Assembly (NCBI GenBank): GCA_030037875.1
Contig: JASHPV010000161.1
Coordinates: forward strand, 1-21,066
Direction: 5' to 3'
From: Thermoplasmata archaeon
GTDB lineage: Archaea > Thermoplasmatota > Thermoplasmata > Lutacidiplasmatales > UBA184
DNA length: 21,066 bases
Below, in pieces: positions 1 to 6,596 of the stretch. A model generated the notes under the pieces. It saw nothing but the letters and a program-made list of their open reading frames with translations, did no database searches and had not been told where the DNA came from. The position numbers and the translations under genes were made by a program. Position 1 is the stretch's first letter; each line of letters starts with the position of its first letter.

Positions 1-33
1 CCATGCCCGGCAATCGCCGAACCACTCGGCGAT

Positions 34-63
34 GGGTTCTAATAGAGCGACCCGGCCCTCGCG
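34..63 (+). promoter_or_regulatory. Promoter of first pilin gene
   Basis: A TATA-like element TTCTAATA (37-44) lies about 40 nt before the ATG at 81, which puts the expected transcription start near 64. The block from GGG at 34 to about 63 matches the block at 901-929 before the second pilin almost base for base, including the G-A-rich stretch after the TATA box and the CCCGGCCC segment. Such a match between two paralogues supports a real core promoter. It also shows that the coding start cannot be the in-frame ATG at 3, which would lie upstream of the promoter. Confidence 0.65.
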
Positions 64-80
64 CAGTTCTCAAGGATCCG

Positions 81-656
81 ATGGCGCGAACTCATCCCGA
101 GCGTAGCACCCGGTCGGCGCGGCGTTGGCGCCGTCGATCGCGCGGAGTTTCGGATATCGTCGCCACCATTCTTCTGGTCGCGATCACGGTCGTCCTGGCC
201 GCGGTTCTGTACGTATTCGTGACGCACTACTATTCTGCCTCGTCCACGGCCCCCGGACTGGGAACGGCCTTGGCCCTGGCGACCCCGCAGGATGCGGTGG
301 CACGGAGCGCCCTTGTCGCCAGCTGCGCCGCCACGCCCTGTAACTTCTACAACATGAGCGTGCAAGATGCAGCGAAGGGATTGGAACTCCACGATCTGAA
401 CTTCGAAGTCATCGGGCAGAACGGTTCCATCACTTTGCCGACGGGCGGTATCGTCGTGGTTTCGGGAGGGAACGTCGTCGCCGGCGCATACGGGTTCACC
501 ACGGGCTGGGCATCCGGCAACACAACGGCCGTAAGTGACCTGCTGACGGTCGTCTTGTACACGTCCGGGGCTACCCCTCAGAGTCTGTCGGGCGATACGT
601 TCCGGGTCATCGGGGTCAACGCGTATTCGGGCAGTATCGACGTCCACATCTACTAA
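81..656 (+). CDS. Archaeal type IV pilin-like protein (pilin 1)
   Basis: A 191-residue secreted pilin subunit. After a very basic leader (residues 1-22, ending RRRSRG) comes VSDIVATILL and an unbroken hydrophobic helix to about residue 47. This is the class III signal peptide plan of archaeal type IV pilins (Pilin_N/DUF1628-like): a prepilin peptidase of the PibD/FlaK kind would cut near G22/V23 and the helix would pack into the filament core or anchor in the membrane. The mature domain is Ser/Thr/Gly-rich and beta-like, has two cysteines (C82, C87) that could form a disulfide, and has sequons N-M-S, N-G-S and N-T-T. An in-frame ATG at 3 was rejected because it precedes the TATA box. Its sister gene at 972 shares the helix and a YNM[ST] patch. 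The usual Pro after V-S is Asp here. An adhesive or surface filament role is inferred; a different secreted protein with a pilin leader is possible. Confidence 0.85.
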   Translation: MARTHPERSTRSARRWRRRSRGVSDIVATILLVAITVVLAAVLYVFVTHYYSASSTAPGLGTALALATPQDAVARSALVASCAATPCNFYNMSVQDAAKGLELHDLNFEVIGQNGSITLPTGGIVVVSGGNVVAGAYGFTTGWASGNTTAVSDLLTVVLYTSGATPQSLSGDTFRVIGVNAYSGSIDVHIY

Positions 657-788
657 CCCGTCCGACTGGGCGGCCTCGGCGGCAAGAGCGCGCCGTAGCC
701 TCGTGTTCGGGAGGACTTGGCGAAACCGCTCGTCGGTGCCGGGCTTCAAACCGCCGGCTTTTCCACGGTTCGCAGGGGGGCCTCGAGT

Positions 789-800
789 CGTGTTAACACG
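789..800. repeat. 12-bp perfect palindrome upstream of pilin 2
   Basis: CGTGTTAACACG reads the same on both strands. It sits about 105 nt before the TATA box of the second pilin. Its A/T core stands out in GC-rich DNA, and palindromes of this kind are typical binding sites of dimeric winged-helix regulators. About eight 12-bp palindromes would be expected by chance in a window of this size and composition by my rough estimate, so an operator role is only a suggestion. Confidence 0.3.
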
Positions 801-900
801 GTCCCCGACCGCGAAATCCGCGCCGGTCCGCCGATAGAAACAATGCGCATTCATACGCGTGTCGTATCCGGGAACGTCAAATGCCGGCCGCTCCGCCGCT

Positions 901-962
901 GGGTTTAAATAGAGAACCCGGCCCCTCACGGCTTCCTTAGGGGAGAAACACTCCTCGGAGGA
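901..962 (+). promoter_or_regulatory. Promoter and RBS of second pilin gene
   Basis: A clear TATA box TTTAAATA (904-911) is followed by the same AGAG...CCCGGCCC block found before pilin 1; transcription is expected to begin near 931. A strong Shine-Dalgarno GGAGGA (957-962) lies nine bases before the ATG at 972 and fixes that start. Pilin 1 has only a weak AAGGA in this position, so the two genes may be translated at different rates although their promoters match. Confidence 0.7.
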
Positions 963-971
963 AAAACGCGA

Positions 972-1589
972 ATGAACATCTGGGGCAAAAATGAACGAAG
1001 CTGGCGCCGGAAGAACAAGCGCGCCGTGTCGCCGATTATCGCTACGATTCTCCTCGTCGCGATCACGGTGGTACTGGCGGCCGTCTTGTACATCCTGATC
1101 CAGCAGTATACGAAGAACGGGTCGAACGGGTCGCCGCTGGGGACAGCCTTTGCGTTCAGCGGCTCGACGGACGCTGCAAGCGCGGCGAACAACTACTACA
1201 ACATGACCATTGAGCAAGCCAGTCCTACGCTGAACTTTGGGAACCTTCTCTTCCAGCTGAAGTCTCCCGGTGGATCGGTTACAACGACTGGGATTGCGGT
1301 TGTAGTTGCGAACCCGTCCGGAGTCGTTGAAGCGATGTACTGCATAGGTACCGTCAGCCCGGTCGCTGGCCTGACGACCGAGTGCACGGGCCAGGGAACC
1401 TGGGAGTACGAGGGAGCCCACTGCTCCTCCCCCGCGTTCACCACGGCATGCAGCTCGACCTCGGTGCTCAGCACCTCGAGCTTCCTGTCGCTCGTGGTGA
1501 CCCCGACCACGACGAGCCTAACCGGATACACCCTTTACGCCCTCGGCCAGGGTGCGTTCTCCGGCTCCGTCTCGGGACCGATTACCTAA
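972..1589 (+). CDS. Archaeal type IV pilin-like protein (pilin 2)
   Basis: A 205-residue paralogue of pilin 1. A basic leader (WRRKNKRA, to residue 18) precedes VSPIIATILL and a hydrophobic helix to about residue 43; this is the canonical archaeal pilin N-terminus, with expected prepilin-peptidase cleavage near A18/V19. From TILLVAITVVLAAVLY on, the helix is identical to that of pilin 1. The mature part is rich in Ser, Thr and Gly, holds four cysteines in the second half that could form extracellular disulfides, and repeats the YYNMTI patch that matches FYNMSV in pilin 1; the NMT is a potential N-glycosylation site. The start is set by the GGAGGA site at 957. A strong hairpin with T-run follows 45 nt after the stop. 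The role as a filament subunit is inferred from the leader; which filament is unknown. Confidence 0.88.
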   Translation: MNIWGKNERSWRRKNKRAVSPIIATILLVAITVVLAAVLYILIQQYTKNGSNGSPLGTAFAFSGSTDAASAANNYYNMTIEQASPTLNFGNLLFQLKSPGGSVTTTGIAVVVANPSGVVEAMYCIGTVSPVAGLTTECTGQGTWEYEGAHCSSPAFTTACSSTSVLSTSSFLSLVVTPTTTSLTGYTLYALGQGAFSGSVSGPIT

Positions 1590-1633
1590 GCTGGGACCCG
1601 CTCCGACGTGGACTGCCAAACCCTTTCCCTCCC

Positions 1634-1673
1634 TCCGGAGGACGGTTCTCCGTCCTCCGGAAGCCAGTTTTTT
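1634..1673 (+). terminator. Hairpin plus T-run after pilin 2
   Basis: A perfect 12-bp stem (1634-1645 with 1650-1661, beginning TCCGGAGGACGG) closes on a TTCT tetraloop and is followed by T6 at 1668-1673. It starts 45 nt after the pilin 2 stop and stands in the gap between convergent genes. A 12-bp stem is very unlikely by chance here. It looks like a bacterial-style intrinsic terminator. Archaeal RNA polymerase usually needs only the T-run, so the stem may also protect the 3' end of a highly expressed pilin mRNA. Confidence 0.75.
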
Positions 1674-1782
1674 CCAAATCGAGTAGTGCCTTGACCGGAT
1701 TTCTGCGTTGTTCCTCGCCGGAAAGCCTCGGGCCCGGACGACTTCGTGCTCGGGGGAGAGGTCTCGAAGGGGAGCTAGCCCG

Positions 1783-3189
1783 CTAGAGGGAATCGTCGTC
1801 GGACCCTTTGCTCGCCTTTTTGTCGGGAGTCCGGTGGAAGAATCCTTTCGACTTGCGCACCGCGGGTCGGGGTCGGCCCCGAGACCGTGGAGGTGGCGTG
1901 GGCTTGTGGGGGGCGGGTTGCTTCGGCTTCCGGACGTGCCGGGGGGTTCGCACGGGCTCCCCCTCTTCTTCGTCCGGGGCAGCGAGCCAAGCCCGGAGCG
2001 TTTTCCAGTGACTGCCCCGGGGGGGTTCCTCCCCCTCGCTTTCGTCCTCGCCTCCGCCCGTTTCCCTCCGTCGGCGCTCCTCTCGCTCCTCCTTGAGGCG
2101 CCGGGGGTCCTCAATCCCCTCGACCCGGAACAGATAGTGGAGGCCGAAGCCTCCGAGGACGATGGCCGAGATCGTCAAGGCCAGGAACTGCCAGGATTGT
2201 GGGGGGACCTGTCCGGCATTCCCATCCAGGAGCAGCTTGAACGAACCGACCCACGGGACCATCCCCCGCGCCACGCCGAGGATCCATCCGCTGGCTACCA
2301 GACCCGAGATTCCGGACGCTTGGTCGGTCTCCCCTTGCGGGGGCAAGCCCGGAGCCAGGTTGTTGTCTCCCATGGTGATGAAACCGGAGTACCGGCCGAG
2401 CTCCGCCAGCGGAATGGTAACGGTGGCGTCGCGCCAGCCCACGTCGTAGAGCGTGATGCTGGTCAGGAGCCCTGACCAGCCGCAACCGTTTGGCGTCCCG
2501 GAAACGGAGTATCGGGCCCCCGGCTCCGTACCGCAGGGCAGCGGCTGGAGGGACGGGGCCGAGTAATCCTGGGTCGCGGTGTCCCAAACCAGGTACAGTA
2601 TCGCTCGGTGGATGACGGGAGTTACCTGAGTCTCCCCGTTGGGATGGTACAGGATGACGTCGCCGTATTCTCCGTAGGTCGAGTAGCCCGTCTCCTCTCC
2701 CACCACGTAGGGGATGACCGAGGACGGGTCGACCTTTTTCACGAGCACCAGGTCGCCCGTGTTGATCAGCCCCACCATGTCCGCGCTTCCGTGCTGCATG
2801 CTACTGGATTCCACGACGAAGATCGGGGGCCAGATGGCCGTGTACGCGAAGAGTGAGACCAGCAGAAGGACGATGATCGCGAGCGCGAGGAGCGGCTCGA
2901 AGTACCAGCTGTCCCGGGCCCGATAGAAGACGGGCCGCCGGAGAAATCCCCAAAACCCACCGTCTCCTTTCTTCTCCGCCTCGTCCTCCTCGGGGGCGTC
3001 TTCCTCGTCGTCCAGGTCCGCGATCGTCCATGGGCGGACGTCGGAGGCCCTTTTTCGGCGCGCCCGCCGGAGTCGCTTGGGTGGGGTGGGGCGCTCCTCC
3101 TCGTCTTCCGCTTCGTCTTCGTCCGCGAGGTCGTCCGCCTCGTCGGGGAGGTCCTCGTCGGACTCCGTCGGCTCTCCCCACCGGCGCAT
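1783..3189 (-). CDS. Archaeal signal peptidase I with charged tails
   Basis: A 468-residue membrane peptidase of the S26B (Sec11-like) family, which removes signal peptides from exported proteins. A transmembrane helix (about 98-120) is followed by VESSSM, whose Ser130 is the nucleophile, then VIHRA with His194 in place of the bacterial lysine, and ITMGDNN with Asp275; this Ser/His/Asp set is that of archaeal and ER enzymes. A second helix (about 333-354) follows the catalytic region. The core is flanked by unusual tails: residues 1-80 are mostly Asp/Glu with one basic patch (38-47), and residues 361-468 are Lys/Arg/Pro-rich. The protein is about twice the length of many archaeal homologues. 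It follows the membrane protein gene by 27 nt and is probably cotranscribed with it. It does not process the pilins, whose class III leaders need the peptidase at 6710. The activity call is firm; the role of the tails is unknown. Confidence 0.9.
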   Translation of the reverse strand: MRRWGEPTESDEDLPDEADDLADEDEAEDEEERPTPPKRLRRARRKRASDVRPWTIADLDDEEDAPEEDEAEKKGDGGFWGFLRRPVFYRARDSWYFEPLLALAIIVLLLVSLFAYTAIWPPIFVVESSSMQHGSADMVGLINTGDLVLVKKVDPSSVIPYVVGEETGYSTYGEYGDVILYHPNGETQVTPVIHRAILYLVWDTATQDYSAPSLQPLPCGTEPGARYSVSGTPNGCGWSGLLTSITLYDVGWRDATVTIPLAELGRYSGFITMGDNNLAPGLPPQGETDQASGISGLVASGWILGVARGMVPWVGSFKLLLDGNAGQVPPQSWQFLALTISAIVLGGFGLHYLFRVEGIEDPRRLKEEREERRRRETGGGEDESEGEEPPRGSHWKTLRAWLAAPDEEEGEPVRTPRHVRKPKQPAPHKPTPPPRSRGRPRPAVRKSKGFFHRTPDKKASKGSDDDSL

Positions 3190-3216
3190 GCAGGTCCGGC
3201 GGGCGAATTGGGCTTC

Positions 3217-3927
3217 TTAGCTCTTGGTCTCTACCCGAACGGTGGGGCGAAGGGCCGCCCCGATCGCAAGTCGAACCAGGATCAGCACCACGACGAAGAG
3301 CGGCAGCAGGAACAGGTCGTCGCCCGGCCACGCGACGTGGAGCGCCTCTCCGGCCCAGAAGATGGAGAACGTGAACAACAACGCTGTTGCGCCTAACCGC
3401 AACAACGGCACCTTGATCCGTCGAATCTGACCGTGAAGGAGCCAGGCGAGCACGACCAGTATCGCCCCGGCGGTGACGGCGGCCACGAGCGTTGTCACGC
3501 CGTAGCCCGGGGCCGCGAGGGCCAGGAGCACGATGACCGCCTCGGTAGCTTCCACCACGCCGACCGAGAAACCGGCCCCGAATTGGACGACGCGGTGGGG
3601 TTCCGGGACCGGGCCGGCCGTTCCCGATTTCGCGGCCCTCGCGCGACGGTACGACCGCAGGGTGCCGCGAAACAGGTAGACACCAAATCCGGCCAATGCC
3701 ACGGCCGACGGCCCGAGAAGATAGCTCGGCGGAAGCCGTTCGATGGCCGCGCCCGCCCCTAGCGCGACCGCCGCGACGAGCGCCACCCCGGAGAGAGCCC
3801 CAAAGATAGCCGTCCGAAGCTCCGGGCCCCCCGCGCTCAGCGCGAAAACAAGGGCGACCACCTCGGTCATTTCGAGAAGGGTGATCAAGAACGCCGGCAC
3901 GAAGACCGGCGCGTAGAGCAGAACCAC
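3217..3927 (-). CDS. Seven-helix membrane protein with duplicated E-x-T-E motif
   Basis: A 236-residue polytopic membrane protein with about seven hydrophobic helices. The first and fourth helices carry matching motifs, LLEMTEVVALVFALSAG (E19, E22) and VVEATEAVIVLLALAAPG (E126, E129), so the protein appears built from two three-helix repeats plus a final helix, joined by a basic loop (about 88-112). Paired acidic residues inside duplicated helices recall cation transporters such as the GDT1/UPF0016 and FTR1 families, but the exact signatures of those families (E-x-G-D and R-E-G-x-E) are absent, so I do not name a family or substrate. The start is a GTG about 27-30 nt from a TTTAA element, which fits a leaderless mRNA. 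The signal peptidase gene follows at once. A metal-ion transport role is inference. Confidence 0.75.
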   Translation of the reverse strand: MVLLYAPVFVPAFLITLLEMTEVVALVFALSAGGPELRTAIFGALSGVALVAAVALGAGAAIERLPPSYLLGPSAVALAGFGVYLFRGTLRSYRRARAAKSGTAGPVPEPHRVVQFGAGFSVGVVEATEAVIVLLALAAPGYGVTTLVAAVTAGAILVVLAWLLHGQIRRIKVPLLRLGATALLFTFSIFWAGEALHVAWPGDDLFLLPLFVVVLILVRLAIGAALRPTVRVETKS

Positions 3928-3950
3928 GGCCTCGGGAAGTTGGACAACTC

Positions 3951-3957
3951 CTTTAAC
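3951..3957. promoter_or_regulatory. TATA-like element between divergent genes
   Basis: CTTTAAC (read GTTAAAG on the minus strand) is the only A/T-rich element in the 74-nt gap. It lies about 27 nt from the minus-strand GTG at 3927, giving a leaderless transcript, and about 48 nt from the plus-strand ATG at 4002, giving a leader of about 20 nt with the GAGGT Shine-Dalgarno site. It may serve one or both genes. Confidence 0.45.
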
Positions 3958-4001
3958 ATCTCTTCGGTTGGGGCGTTCTCCTCACGGGTGCGAGGTCACC
4001 A

Positions 4002-4634
4002 ATGGGACGGCTCTACGATATCTCGGCGGACATTCATCCGGGAATGCCGTCGTACCCGGGCGACCCTCCGGTGACCGTCCGGCCGACCGACCAGATTTCG
4101 AGGGGGGATGCCTACAACCTCTGTGAGCTCTCGTTTGGCACGCACGTCGGTACTCACATCGACCCGCCCCGCCATTTTCTGCCGAACGGTCTCCCGGCGG
4201 ACCGGATCGACCTCGAGGCGCTCAACGGGCCTTGCCGGGTCGTCCACGTACCGGACCCCCACCACGAAGTGAGCACCGGCGACCTCAAGGGACTCCTACA
4301 CGGAGTGTCCCGGGTGTTATTCCAAACCCGCAACTCCGCACGCTGGGCTCAGGGCGAAGGCTTTTTCGCCGACTACGTGGCGTTGGCCCCGGAGACGGCC
4401 GAGTATCTGGCCGCCGCCAAGTTCCGGCTGGTCGGGATCGATTCCCAATCCATCGAGAAAGACGCGACGAACCAGTATCCCGTCCATCATACGCTGCTCG
4501 AGAGCGGCTGTCTGATCCTGGAAGGATTGAGACTGGCTGCCGTCCCTCCGGGCGAGTACGAGCTCCGCTGCCTTCCGCTCAAACTGCGCGACGGCGACGG
4601 CGCGCCCTGCCGGGCGGTCCTCCTCGCTCCCTGA
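4002..4634 (+). CDS. Cyclase/kynurenine formamidase-family metal hydrolase
   Basis: A 210-residue protein of the PF04199 cyclase family. The hallmark H-x-G-T-H-x-D-x-P-x-H-F motif is at residues 48-59 (THVGTHIDPPRHF); H48, H52 and D54 are the expected metal ligands, and His58 is also kept. The N-terminal LYDISADIHPGMPSYPGD is typical of the family, as is the late HHTLLESGCLILEGL segment. Known members include arylformamidase KynB, which hydrolyses N-formylkynurenine, and others acting on cyclic amides or lactones; the substrate cannot be read from the sequence, and no other tryptophan-degradation gene is in view. Length is typical. The start ATG has GAGGT seven bases upstream. The gene stands alone, divergent from the membrane protein gene. 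Confidence 0.85.
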   Translation: MGRLYDISADIHPGMPSYPGDPPVTVRPTDQISRGDAYNLCELSFGTHVGTHIDPPRHFLPNGLPADRIDLEALNGPCRVVHVPDPHHEVSTGDLKGLLHGVSRVLFQTRNSARWAQGEGFFADYVALAPETAEYLAAAKFRLVGIDSQSIEKDATNQYPVHHTLLESGCLILEGLRLAAVPPGEYELRCLPLKLRDGDGAPCRAVLLAP

Positions 4635-4675
4635 GGACATAAGGCGCCCCCGAATCCGTTCTTCTACGTCGACGA

Positions 4676-4689
4676 CCGAGGCGCCTCGG
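4676..4689. repeat. 14-bp perfect palindrome downstream of the cyclase gene
   Basis: CCGAGGCGCCTCGG is a perfect palindrome 42 nt after the cyclase stop, in the gap between convergent genes. As RNA it can form only a five-pair stem with a GCGC loop. About two such palindromes are expected by chance in this window at its GC content by my rough estimate, so function is uncertain; a transcript-end structure is possible. Confidence 0.3.
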
Positions 4690-4743
4690 CCTGGCCTGGG
4701 CGACTGTCTCCGCCATCTTCGCGTACCACCACTACGGGAGTCC

Positions 4744-4761
4744 GGCCCCGTAGCCGGGGCC
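4744..4761. terminator. GC hairpin between convergent cyclase and Trm112 genes
   Basis: GGCCCCG (4744-4750), loop TAGC and CGGGGCC (4755-4761) form a perfect seven-pair stem right beside the Trm112-like stop at 4766 and 110 nt after the cyclase stop. No T-run follows on either strand, so it may be a 3'-end structure or weak terminator and not a classical one. Confidence 0.4.
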
Positions 4762-4765
4762 TGTC

Positions 4766-4948
4766 CTAACTCCGCTCGTCCGGCGGAAGCAGGTCCGGGA
4801 TCCCATCTTCGATCGGGTATTCCGTGCCACATTTCGTACAGGTCAGCACGCCGTCCAGCACCTCGCCGCCCTCCGTCTTGCGGCTCGTGAGCTTGAGGTC
4901 GGCGCGGTCGAGGGGACAGCATAAAATCTCCAACAGGTCGGGCTTCAC
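4766..4948 (-). CDS. Trm112-family small zinc protein
   Basis: A 60-residue protein of the Trm112/YcaR family. The start LLEILCCPLDRADLK and the later LTCTKCGTEYPIEDGIPDLLP are the standard family landmarks, with a Cys pair at 10-11 and a C-x-x-C at 37-40 forming the zinc site. In archaea and eukaryotes Trm112 is the small activating subunit of several methyltransferases that act on tRNA, rRNA or release factor; which partner it serves here cannot be told. It begins with GTG, and its first bases overlap the aIF2-gamma stop codon (GTGA), so translation is probably coupled. It is the third gene of the S6e operon. Confidence 0.85.
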   Translation of the reverse strand: MKPDLLEILCCPLDRADLKLTSRKTEGGEVLDGVLTCTKCGTEYPIEDGIPDLLPPDERS

Positions 4949-6180
4949 TTCGAGTCCTCCTCGATGATCCCGTGGCCGATGAGTCGCCAGGCGTTGAATT
5001 TGCGCGAAATCGCGACCCGGCTTCCCGGGAACACCGTCACCGGCCGTGCGAGATGGATCTCTACCTCGTCTCCTCGGGCGCTGGTCACTTTGCCCGGCGC
5101 GACGGTGGTTCCCACGTTCAGTGAGACGAGCTCGTTCGAGTGGATCTTCTCGACCTTCACCTCACGCTGAACACCCACGACCCGGTCCAGCAGGGTCACC
5201 TTGACCCGGACCTTCAGGGTCACTGGCGGCAGCGTCTCGGCCGTTCCCACGAGCCGGCCCATGAGCGCGTCGGCTTTCGTGAACGAGGGGTCTAGGCTGG
5301 TGCCGACCGCCGCGAGCCCGCCCGGGTGCAGCTCCTCCAGCTCGTTGCCGCCGGACACGAGAGAGGTGATCTTGGTCCGGATCTCCGACGCGTGGCCGTT
5401 GGCCGGTCCGGCGAGGCCCGGACGCAGTTCGATCTCGTCGCCGACCTTGAGGCGTCCTTGGAGGAGCGACCCTCCAAGCACACCGCCCTGAAGATCGTTG
5501 GGCCGGGTCCCCGGTTTGTTGATATCGAACGATCGGGCGATGTACATCAGGGGCGGTTTGGTGGCATCCCGCTTCGGGGTGGGAATCACCCGTTGGATCG
5601 TGTCGATCAGCGCGTCGATGTTGACCTTGTGATTCGCCGAGATCGGTACGATGGGGGCCCCCTCGATCGGGCTACCTTTGAGAAAGGCGGTGATCTGCTG
5701 GTAGTTCTCGACCGCTTGTTCCGGGGTGAGCAGGTCGATCTTGTTCTGCACGACCACGACCTTCCGGACGCCGATGATATCGAGCGCGTACAGGTGCTCC
5801 CGGGTCTGGGGCTGCGGAACCGGCTCGTTCGCGGCGATCAAGAGAAGCGCTCCGTCCATCAGCGCGGCGCCGGAGAGCATCGTGGCCATGAGCGCTTCAT
5901 GGCCGGGCGCGTCCACGAAAGAGACCGAGCGAACGAACTTCGCCTCGCTGCCATCGATGGGACAGATGGGAGTGACCGACCACCCCTCTGGTGCCTCGTG
6001 CTTGGGACACTTGTAGAACGCCGCGTCGGCGTAGCCGAGCTTGATGGAGATCCCGCGCTTGAGCTCCTCCGAGTGACGGTCGGTCCACTCGCCCGTGAGG
6101 GTCTGGGTCAGCGTGGTCTTTCCGTGGTCAACGTGGCCGACGAGACCGATGTTAACCTCGGGTTGCTTGGGGACCTTCAT
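4945..6180 (-). CDS. eif2g: Translation initiation factor aIF2 gamma subunit
   Basis: A 411-residue GTPase, the core subunit of the heterotrimeric factor that brings initiator Met-tRNA to the small ribosomal subunit. The G domain has GHVDHGKT (15-22), the switch region RGISIKLGYAD, DAPGH (90-94) and NKID; two beta-barrel domains follow, ending with the conserved FNAWRLIGHGII. Length is typical. The zinc-knuckle region is altered: in place of two C-x-x-C pairs there are C58-P-K-H61 and C73-P-I-D76, so only two of the four usual ligands are cysteine. The ATG overlaps the S6e stop region (adjacent codons), and the Trm112-like gene overlaps the end. S6e beside aIF2-gamma is a widespread archaeal arrangement. 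Confidence 0.97.
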   Translation of the reverse strand: MKVPKQPEVNIGLVGHVDHGKTTLTQTLTGEWTDRHSEELKRGISIKLGYADAAFYKCPKHEAPEGWSVTPICPIDGSEAKFVRSVSFVDAPGHEALMATMLSGAALMDGALLLIAANEPVPQPQTREHLYALDIIGVRKVVVVQNKIDLLTPEQAVENYQQITAFLKGSPIEGAPIVPISANHKVNIDALIDTIQRVIPTPKRDATKPPLMYIARSFDINKPGTRPNDLQGGVLGGSLLQGRLKVGDEIELRPGLAGPANGHASEIRTKITSLVSGGNELEELHPGGLAAVGTSLDPSFTKADALMGRLVGTAETLPPVTLKVRVKVTLLDRVVGVQREVKVEKIHSNELVSLNVGTTVAPGKVTSARGDEVEIHLARPVTVFPGSRVAISRKFNAWRLIGHGIIEEDSK

Positions 6181-6558
6181 CTACGAAGCCGTCAGAAGCT
6201 CCGCGATAGGCTTGGAGCCCTTAGCTTCGACGACCAGGTTGACCTGGACCGTGTCCTCGCTGACCGTGTTCCCCCGGAAGGTTCGCCGCTTCCGCATTCC
6301 GTGACGGAGGGGGTGGAACCCCTGGCCCTCGCCCACCAGGACGCGAGTCTGGCGTGCGCCCGGAAGGTCTCCGCGGAGGGGGAAACCGCTCTTGTCGCTG
6401 CCGCCGGTAATCTTCAGCGTGTAGCCTGGGAGGCCCAGCGCGTCGCCGCCCACCGTCTCACCGATCCGACGACCCAGGAGCGAGGAAACTTGCGCGTCCG
6501 CTACGGTCCGCGCGTACGACTTCTCCTTCTCGGAGATGACGACTTTCAGCTCGACCAT
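6181..6558 (-). CDS. rps6e: 30S ribosomal protein S6e
   Basis: A 125-residue small-subunit ribosomal protein. The pattern VELKVVISEKEKSYARTV, then GRRIGETVGGDALGLPGYTLKITGGSDKSGFP, then GMRKRRTFRGNTVSEDTVQVN is characteristic of archaeal S6e, as is the length. The start ATG follows GAGG five bases upstream, and a TTTTAAA box lies about 42 nt upstream on the minus strand. It heads the operon with aIF2-gamma and the Trm112-like gene, so a ribosomal protein, an initiation factor and a methyltransferase activator are made together. Confidence 0.96.
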   Translation of the reverse strand: MVELKVVISEKEKSYARTVADAQVSSLLGRRIGETVGGDALGLPGYTLKITGGSDKSGFPLRGDLPGARQTRVLVGEGQGFHPLRHGMRKRRTFRGNTVSEDTVQVNLVVEAKGSKPIAELLTAS

Positions 6559-6596
6559 TGTCCTCAGAACAGGGCGGGGCGGCCAGTTGGGGGCCG

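Larger units (their letters stand above)
657..971 (+). other. Intergenic spacer between the two pilin genes
   Basis: A 315-nt stretch with no credible gene on either strand. Short open frames here lack a recognisable protein and good start context. It holds a 12-bp perfect palindrome (789-800), a short inverted repeat ATACG-N5-CGTAT (853-867), and the promoter and Shine-Dalgarno site of the downstream pilin. No T-run or long stem was seen right after the first pilin stop, so read-through from pilin 1 into pilin 2 is possible. Confidence 0.6.

Noticed and set aside
3..80. Upstream in-frame ATG for pilin 1 at position 3
   Set aside because: It precedes the TATA element matched in the second pilin promoter and would add a 26-residue non-pilin stretch.
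39..1421. A 460-codon open frame on the minus strand across both pilin genes
   Set aside because: It lies antisense to two clear pilin genes, crosses their promoters, is Arg-rich with no recognisable domain, and is a product of GC-rich codon structure.
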